NCBI GenBank assembly: GCA_024449915.1 | Contig: JAMZAV010000097.1 | Location: forward strand, 1,240,001-1,304,000 | Direction: 5' to 3' | DNA: 64,000 bases | From: Sweltsa coloradensis | Taxonomy: Eukaryota; Arthropoda; Insecta; Plecoptera; Chloroperlidae | Shown here: positions 57,043 to 64,000 of the stretch, piece after piece | Layout of the letters: each line of letters opens with the position of its first letter | Numbering within the stretch: position 1 is the first letter of the stretch | Position numbers and translations under genes: made by a program | Notes under the pieces: model-generated | The model's input: the letters and a program-made list of their open reading frames with translations, nothing else | The model's database searches: none | Told to the model about the DNA's origin: nothing

Positions 57043-58496
57043 TATAAATATAATTTTTTGTTCACAGTCCAGGCGTAGATTCACAGATTTTGTACACATC
57101 TAAAAACCACCAAAAAATATGGAATTAATTAATGAATTATAGAATTATGACACAAGGGTAAAACAAAATACCTTCCAACAATGTGTTGGCCTCATCTGTT
57201 ATTTTGTCAACATGTGTTCAGGACATCTTATTGTATAGAAACGTTATGCCAAAACATGACCATTTATTATCTTCGGCTTAAGATAGGAAAGTCTTGTTTT
57301 CCTGCCTCGTCTAAGCTTAATCCACATCTGCCATCAACTGTATTGAATAGTCTCCGAGGGAGTGACATCGCTTCCAGAAACAAAAGACTGGGAACAATCT
57401 TCCGTGACAGTGTATTGTAAGCTCAAACATCCGGGAGATCATTATGCTCGAGGTTGCATGCGACGTTACTGCCGTGGTTCCTCCAGGCCAAATTCACTCC
57501 AAATATCACAATAATGACATTCTAGCAAAACAAAATTACATTAATAACAACACAATAGTAAAAATACTGCAAAAAATCCAAATCGTTCAAGTTTTAGCTC
57601 AAAATGCCATTTTATTTACCATTTTATTCCTCCACTAAACGTTTCGGTGCGTACGTATTAAATTTATTTAAAATGTGTGTTCATTTGTGTTTTGATTGAT
57701 ATTTTGTATTGGGTTTACTTCTTATATATTTGTTCCTTTATGTGAACCATGTATATATTTTCATGGATTTTAGCAAAATAAAATAAAATAAAATAAAATA
57801 TGCCAAGAGTGTGTTTAATGAAAGAACAGGAAAAATATGAGGTTTGTGTTTAGTTGTTAATTATTTCTCGTATGCAGTAAGCCTAATAGAAAAACAACTA
57901 CATGACACAAATAAACAATTGTATATTGAATTTTGTTTGTAAGATATCAGGTAAACAAGATAAATCAATTTAATTGTCTGATTAGCTCTAAGTTATGTAT
58001 TATACAAACTGTGTACTATTGTTATAACATGCCAATGCTTCATTCCAAAAAAGTACATTTCGATTTTGCAATACAAACAAAAAACATTAAAATACACATT
58101 TCCATTCTGCTAATTTGAAACCTTTGTTAAAGCTCGTTGCAAACAAAATGTAACAAACATTTATTTTCAATCTCTTTCCGTGAATAGACATTAATCGGAC
58201 GTTACAAACAGGATAGAGCATAAAATATGTTTAAACACCGCTTTACGAAAACTTCTTCATCACAAAAACATGCTTAACTATCTGTTTCATTAAAGCGTAT
58301 CTCTTTCGTTTTTGGCGATATTTCGTTGAATTCCTTCCGGTTCCCTACCCTGCATCAAAGCTCAAACTCCACCCCTGCTTTGAATCAATGTGAGCCAAAA
58401 CCAACCATTATAATTTATTCTTTTGTCGCCACCCGATTTTTTTATTTTGATGAATAATGTGGATGATTTATGATTTGATGACGTTTCCATTTCGCC
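57043..58496. other. Non-coding stretch
   Basis: AT-rich, with an (AAAAT)n microsatellite at 57777-57800. Nothing else supported. Confidence 0.45.
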
Positions 58497-58696
58497 AGGA
58501 CGAGCAATTTGCTTTGAACGCGCAGCAGGAAACGGACGACGTCCCTGCAATTCACTCCATCAAAGGAAATGATTTTGACAGGGACTTCGCAACATATTGT
58601 GGGGACGTAGGCTCACGTTTAAAATGTTTAACGTTGGAATTAATTCGTCGGAATTGCTTTGAAATTGTGAAAGCTATTGTAGTGTGCTTCGAATGA
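58497..58696 (+). CDS. Weak candidate internal exon
   Basis: A possible splice acceptor (TTTCCATTTCGCCAG, ending 58499) opens a frame starting DEQFALNAQQETDDVPAI that stays open for about 65 codons to a TGA at 58694. The first 120 bases are GC- and CpG-richer than the flanks. A possible donor, GTAGGC, lies at 58606. I recognise no family, so an unrelated GC-rich patch is as likely. Confidence 0.2.
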
Positions 58697-59079
58697 TGTT
58701 TGTCATGTGGGCTGCGGGGGTTTGTGTGGGGAAGATAAAATGGTTTCCAACTTGGGGAATAATCAGGCCTAGGGACTGCTTTTTGAAATTTCCATACAGA
58801 TAGTATATTGCCATTCGTATACGCAATGAATATTTTTGAAGAGGACAAAACGAATTATTACAGCCTATTTCAATCAGCATTTGTTTAAACCTTACTGCGC
58901 GCAGCGTTCAAGATAAATAATACAACGTATCCCTAACAAATGTGAACATGCTCTCGTTACTTTTGTAATAATTGATTTCGTACACTCCCAATTTTCTTAA
59001 AATCTGTTCAGCTTTCCTTCTGGTTTAGTTTAAATTTTAAGGTTTTTAGATTAGCTTTGAAGATTAAAATCATGTTTTA
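58697..59079. other. Non-coding stretch
   Basis: Nothing supported. Confidence 0.5.
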
Positions 59080-59858
59080 CTAGGAAAACGCTTAAGTCCC
59101 GCCGCGTTGTTGGATGAGCGTAATTGGTGCATTGAGCTGCCATGTGTTACGCGGATTTTCTGTTGTTCTGTGCAAAAATCATTACTAAGTCGAAGATTTT
59201 TTTTTAAATTAAATAAAATTAAATAAAAATTAATTGAATTTTTTAAATTCATCTTAATTTAAAAAAAATAAAAAAATCGTAAAATTGCAATTTTCATAAG
59301 AAATAATTATTCGATTGCGCTCAAATTTAACACGAGTACATTAATTCATCAAATTAAGGTTCTGTGAAAAAATCAATACAATAGGATAAAGCATGTAGGT
59401 GTTATAAGTCAAAGAATTGTTTTAAAAAAGAAAAAAAACCGTAAAATTTCGATTTTCATGAGAATAAATTTTTCGATTACGCTCAAATTTCACACGAATA
59501 TCTTAATTCATAAAATTAAGGTTCTGTGAAAAAATCATTACAATCGGATAAAGCATGTAGGTGTTAGAGGTCGAAGAAATTTTTAAAAATCGAAAAAAAT
59601 CGTAAAATTGCGTTTTTTATAAGAAAAAATTTCCCGATTGCGCTCAAAAACGTGGCAGTTCTAAGTTCAGAGATTTCGAAGACCTCCATAAAATTTCATC
59701 GCAATCGGAGTATCGGTTTAGCCGGAATCGTGTTAACAGACACACAAAAATACAAAAAAAAAGAAAGAAGAAAAAAAAAAAAACATTCCGGATTTTTTTC
59801 TCCAGTGTAGTGAAATGGAATCTTCGCTTCGCTCGCTACGCTCGCTACGCTCATCCAA
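59080..59858 (-). mobile_element. Helentron-like non-autonomous element, copy 4 (complete)
   Basis: Minus-strand full copy. Its 3' end is at 59080 (plus-strand CTAGGAAAACGCTTAAGTCC) and its 5' end at 59858 (plus-strand GCTACGCTCATCCAA). Internal order matches copies 2 and 3, including the poly-purine tract reversed at 59755-59783 and the repeated 'GCATGTAGGTGTTA' blocks. The flanking bases are A at the left and T at the right, with no target duplication. Confidence 0.75.
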
Positions 59859-61066
59859 TTATTTTAAAGTATTATTATTCTTATGGTGCGTTGGTTCACC
59901 TAATTTCAATCCATAATGTCAAGGTTAAATTTCCGGTTCAGGAAACAGGTTTAAACTTTAAATTTAAAACTTTAAAACTTTAATTCTACTTTTATACACC
60001 AATTTAATATAATGTGTTGAAGCCGTTCTAGCTACAAAGCAAATCCAAAAATGGTAAACGATTGTTTCAACAAGCCTGGTAAATTCTGGTGTCATTCTAG
60101 GGTCAACCAACGGTAATCGATTTCAAATTCCGATTGCTGGTTGGCCAATATTTGACCTATGCTTCGACGTCGACTGGGTTTTTAAAATGTTGACGGAATG
60201 TTCAATGATAAACATATTATTAAAATCTCAGTATTTGTTTTCGACAAATACATATATATGTTAAAAACCTTCTGCCAGTATTATCGGTATCCGGTCTCGA
60301 ACCGGAACCCTTTCGATTTAGTCTTGCGTACAACGCATTAGCTTCATCTATCGTCTGAAACCCCTTCTACAATAAAGCGAGTTCACTTTGTACAAAACAA
60401 AACGGTACAGATTCCTTATCAAGTCTCCATCTCACAAGACCACTTTCAGAGCTTAATTAAAATGTGCAATTCTCCGCTGTAATAAATTAATGCATGCGCG
60501 AAGACTTTCTAATGAATGCTCAAAGATCCACTCCACCCTTTTGAGTCGGTTACGTTGCTTATCCCATAGCAAGTTGAACAGCTGATTTCGACGGTTTACT
60601 ATTCATCGGGTAGAGTGCGCTGCACAAAGACAAAGGCCCTCGATTCTCTGTGATTACATTATCCCACCCTACCCTCCAGCTCCCATAACCCCACTTTTAT
60701 CTGGCTCGGTCTCCCGTCCCCTACACCGTGGAAAGATTATCTGAACAAACAGGGAGGTTGTGGGTTCATCGTGATGGCAATTTCACAACGACTTAATAAC
60801 GACAGATGATTTCAGAACATCGAGTACTTGTCCTAGTTGGGTGTGATAACGCAACGTGTTTCGAGAGCGAACGTGCGTAATTAATATTGTTAGAACGATT
60901 ACTCACGCGCCTGGAAGAGCAACGTTGAGGGGGGTTTAGAGAGAGGTGGGGAGGGTTCGCTTTGGGGTTATTTGTTTTTCAGTTTTGAACTAGAATATCA
61001 CTGTGCACATTTTATAATGAAACATCAAATTTGTAATAATATATTATATAAAAAAAAAGGGTATGA
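59859..61066. other. Non-coding stretch
   Basis: A tRNA-like block with B-box-like GGTTCGAGACC lies at about 60287-60350 on the minus strand. A GC-richer part at 60650-60730 has no coding signal. No gene supported. Confidence 0.4.
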
Positions 61067-61282
61067 AGACCGAGAGAAAGATGGAGAAGATTGATCGAAG
61101 GATACGTTGTAAAGCGAGGTGAATCGTGGAACCAGGTGATGGAATTGAAGCTGTGGGAGGACAGGAAAGAGTGGAGAAAATTAGTGGAGAAGCAGATGCA
61201 GGATGAAGATGACGATGAAGATGTTGATGATGAAGAAACGCTGAGCCCGGCAATCTCGGCAAAAAATTGTTTCGTGCCCTAG
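61067..61282 (+). pseudogene. Remnant of a LINE reverse-transcriptase protein C-terminus
   Basis: The plus-strand frame reads RPRERWRRLIEGYVVKRG, then SWNQVMELKLWEDRKEWRKL and an acidic tail, with stop TAG at 61280-61282. 'RPRxRW..G..W..V..L..DR..WR.LV' is the usual C-terminal pattern of LINE-encoded endonuclease/reverse-transcriptase proteins. A TGA lies directly before the RPR, and no catalytic domain (YADD) or endonuclease is nearby, so this is a 5'-truncated, dead fragment. An (ATT)n microsatellite follows at about 61332-61348, a tail type found on some LINE clades. The clade cannot be assigned from this piece. Confidence 0.55.
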
Positions 61283-62313
61283 ATATCGGTGTGAAGAACA
61301 CCACTCAACCTGACGTTGTTGGAAAGGGTTTGATTATTATTATTATTATAAAATGTATGACGTTTAGAAATTAACACAAAATAATATCATTTACTTTATC
61401 ATACTATATATTATGTAATACATATATCAACGTTGACCCTATTTGCTCATGTTTATGTTAATATCGTTTTACAATAACATTGTTGAAAATGTGTAATTTC
61501 AAGTTAATATACACCGGGTACTCTAGAGTGACAAACGAGCCATCCATCCATGTTGTCATAAATGCGACACAAATGCTAAATGCAAACATACCACCACGCC
61601 ACGAATTCCACATTTTCTTTTCGCATATTACTCTGTTGGATTCCAGCGTCGACTGTAATAAGCCCCTCCCCCCGCTCACAGACAGTGCGATGGTGTGCAA
61701 TTAGCTAGGACAAAGAGGGGCGTGCTTACTGCTTATGAGCTACAGTAGCTCACATCAGCTGACGCTACTAGGGCTACTAACAGAAATTAGAGAGTGCAAT
61801 GCCCCAAAACTGTAATAAACTAAAACACCCTTCAATGGACGAAAGAACAAACTATAGGAACCGATAATCGCTTAAAAAGCTATTTGACTAATGAGAAAAC
61901 CAGCACACATGTCAATAAGCAATTGAGAAGTTGTCGATCGTATTGACACCTGAATATTTAAAGCAGTGAAAGTCAAAACTCGTAAAAGTGTAAATACAAA
62001 TATTTTAAAGTAAAGTACATTTCTAGTCAGTTACAAATATTGATTTTTAGTTCGAGAAAGATTATACCATCTTCGTATAGGACGCTATACGACTCCAAAG
62101 TAAACGTTTGCATTACTGTGTGCATTCATACTGTACACATACTCATGTATATACATAGCAAATTCGATGCGATGGATAAATCTCAATTTTCAGTTATACA
62201 ACCTCTGCCAGAATCGGGATTTAAGCCGAGAACTGCGTCATTGGAAGCACAAATTTATAAATTCAAATGACCGACAAATCACGTAGCCTAACATGGCTAA
62301 AGCAAAATTGGTC
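61283..62313. other. Non-coding stretch
   Basis: Starts with the (ATT)n run near 61332. No gene supported. Confidence 0.45.
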
Positions 62314-62655
62314 AGATTTGCTGTTCCTGATTTTTGGCAAACCTTATATTGGTTTGAGTGGGATCGTCTAATTAATCAGTTTTTTCTTTTTTCTTTCTTT
62401 CTTTTTTTCCCACAACTTTTTTATATTTGATTCATTCATTAATTGCATTTAATATCCATTTTGAATTTGTTACCAAAGTTGTGTTTTAATGCATTGTTGT
62501 TGTAATATTACAATTTCAAATATTTACTTAACTGTAGTTCATTGTTTTGTCTGCATCTATGTAATTAGATTTATTTAGTTGTCCTCCTTTGTAAATCAGT
62601 TTTTTAACTGAATAGGATAGACGTTTAATAAATAAATTTATAAAATTAAAAAAGG
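62314..62655 (+). mobile_element. Retroposon copy with A-rich tail (family R, copy 7)
   Basis: Plus-strand copy: 'TTGCTGTTCCTGATTTTTGG', a (CTTT)n tract, 'TTGTCCTCCTTTGTAAATC', AGTTTTTTAACTGAATAGG, ATAGACG and a TTTAATAAATAAA tail. Very similar to 1954-2350. Confidence 0.78.
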
Positions 62656-64000
62656 TGTTTACCAGTAAAAGCACAAATTCACAAATAAACATACATTTAA
62701 AAGCGTAAATACTACAGAATGTGAAAACAACGACTGACTAGGCTGATTGCACTTTGGTGTTTTATACTTTAAAGATATTCTGTTCGGGCGACTCTGTGCT
62801 CGCCGGCGCTTGCCTACGATTTGACAACACCACCAACCATTTTACATTCAATCCCAACACAATTTCCTAAATGTGGCGTATAAACAATCAGGCGGAAAGT
62901 TCGCTATAAAGCTCTGCATAAACAATTTTCAATTATTATCGCGTATCCAGCAATATGTGCGATACATGCACCACTACATGTGTGCGAGATAATACAGGTC
63001 ACACTTTAATGACATATGACGCGGCGTTTCTAATTAAAATGAGTAAATTGAAACTGTAAATGGAAACTGCCGCCGGTGACAATTTATGTTGATAAAGTAA
63101 TTTTACATTTGATAATTGATCACCGATACAGTATGTATGTGACATTCAGTTCACTGTGACTCCATGAATGTATGTATAAAATGTTTATCCATTCCCCCCA
63201 GCTCTTTTCAAGTTTTACATCAAAATAAAAAAGTGTTGAAGATTATTAATTGCATTTTGTCTACGGAAAGGTTCAACAACAACATTAATTATAATAACAA
63301 GTATCTAGAAGTAAATTTTAGCTTTACATATTACATATTCGTATTTCGAAGATATTTTCGGAAAAATAATGAATTGGAACTTTAATAATTAATAATCACA
63401 CGCACCAGGTATACGTTCATACAAGCAAATCACGAAACTGCTTAAGTAACCGCATTTATAGTAACTGTAGTTTTTATCACAGTGTTTTCCATGAGTAATT
63501 ACAGAAAATGTTTAAGAAATGTCTAAAAGATTTCCCTCCAAGGATTCGTATCATACAATTGTTGATTGTTATTCTATACAGCGGATGATGTTTTCATGCG
63601 GTTTGGAACTGCCCTAGCTGCCTACTCCAGAGGCGGCGAGTTTGCCATTAACTTATATTTGATTTCAATTTTCGCTTCCTAGATTTTACGTTTGCTTGTT
63701 AGTGTGGTGTGGTGTAGTAGAGGGGGGCGGGGTTGGGGGTAAAGTAGGAGTAAGAATAATGAACCCCTTTAACAAACCTTCTGAATGCGAAGTAGTTCTA
63801 ACCCTTACAAACAAACTTAGGATTTTGCAAACGCACTTTAGAAATTTCTCTCTTTTGTTTATGCAGAATAAGCAGTTGAATCATTGTGCAAAAATTAAAT
63901 ACTCTAACTTGGAAAGCTAATTGCAATTATTTTATTTTACGCATAACGCATTCACTTAGTTAATTTATACATATTTAATATTGCGTTTGGAGGTAAATTA
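62656..64000. other. Non-coding stretch
   Basis: AT-rich. Short open frames at 63164-63385 and 63696-63920 have no recognisable content, and a G-rich patch lies at 63720-63740. No gene supported. Confidence 0.45.

Overview
The window is animal nuclear DNA, most likely from an insect or another arthropod with a large, AT-rich, repeat-filled genome. Three things point there. There is an intron-containing secreted serpin whose promoter pairs a TATA box with the arthropod initiator TCAGT. Fragments of F-box/leucine-rich-repeat and LINE coding sequence are present. Most of the remaining recognisable DNA consists of short non-autonomous transposons, tRNA-derived SINEs, microsatellites and foldback repeats. 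I cannot name the species. There are no operons, CRISPR arrays, rRNA genes or intact tRNA genes.

Only one gene looks complete and intact: a two-exon inhibitory serpin at 19644-21216 (406 aa, Lys-Ser predicted scissile bond). A second locus, 46574 to about 49210, is a broken F-box/LRR gene. It has a clear N-terminal F-box, then an in-frame stop, a frameshift, another stop and a 134-bp hAT-like MITE inside the LRR part. It ends in 18 nearly identical 75-bp copies of one LRR-like unit. Three lesser coding pieces are a probable signal-peptide first exon on the minus strand (8537-8585), a degenerate C-terminal fragment of a LINE reverse-transcriptase protein (61067-61282), and two weak exon candidates (56845-57042 and 58497-58696).

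Layout: 1-8.5 kb holds dispersed repeats and a composite foldback/tRNA-like element (6.36-7.17 kb). 8.5-9.1 kb has the signal-peptide exon with a CpG-rich upstream stretch. 9.4-18.6 kb holds a TTAA-flanked repeat, a Helentron-like element, a 200-bp hairpin and retroposon tails. 19.6-21.2 kb is the serpin. 24.8-25.3 kb is a piggyBac-like MITE. 30.25-30.55 kb is a complete tRNA-SINE with a 20-bp target-site duplication. 31.5-33.1 kb has two adjacent Helentron-like copies. 36.0 and 42.7-43.1 kb hold a 130-bp insertion and a 426-bp inverted repeat. 44.4-49.8 kb is the most structured part: a composite element, two hAT-like MITEs and the F-box/LRR repeat locus. 52-64 kb holds further copies of the same repeat families and the LINE remnant.

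The recurring theme is modularity among repeats. Two distinct Helentron-like families share the terminus GCGTTTTCCTAG, several otherwise different repeats share the head TTGGTGGAGGTGCCGGGT, and retroposon subfamilies share a 3' hairpin built on ATCAGTT/AACTGA. All calls come from reading the sequence by eye; no alignment or database search was run.
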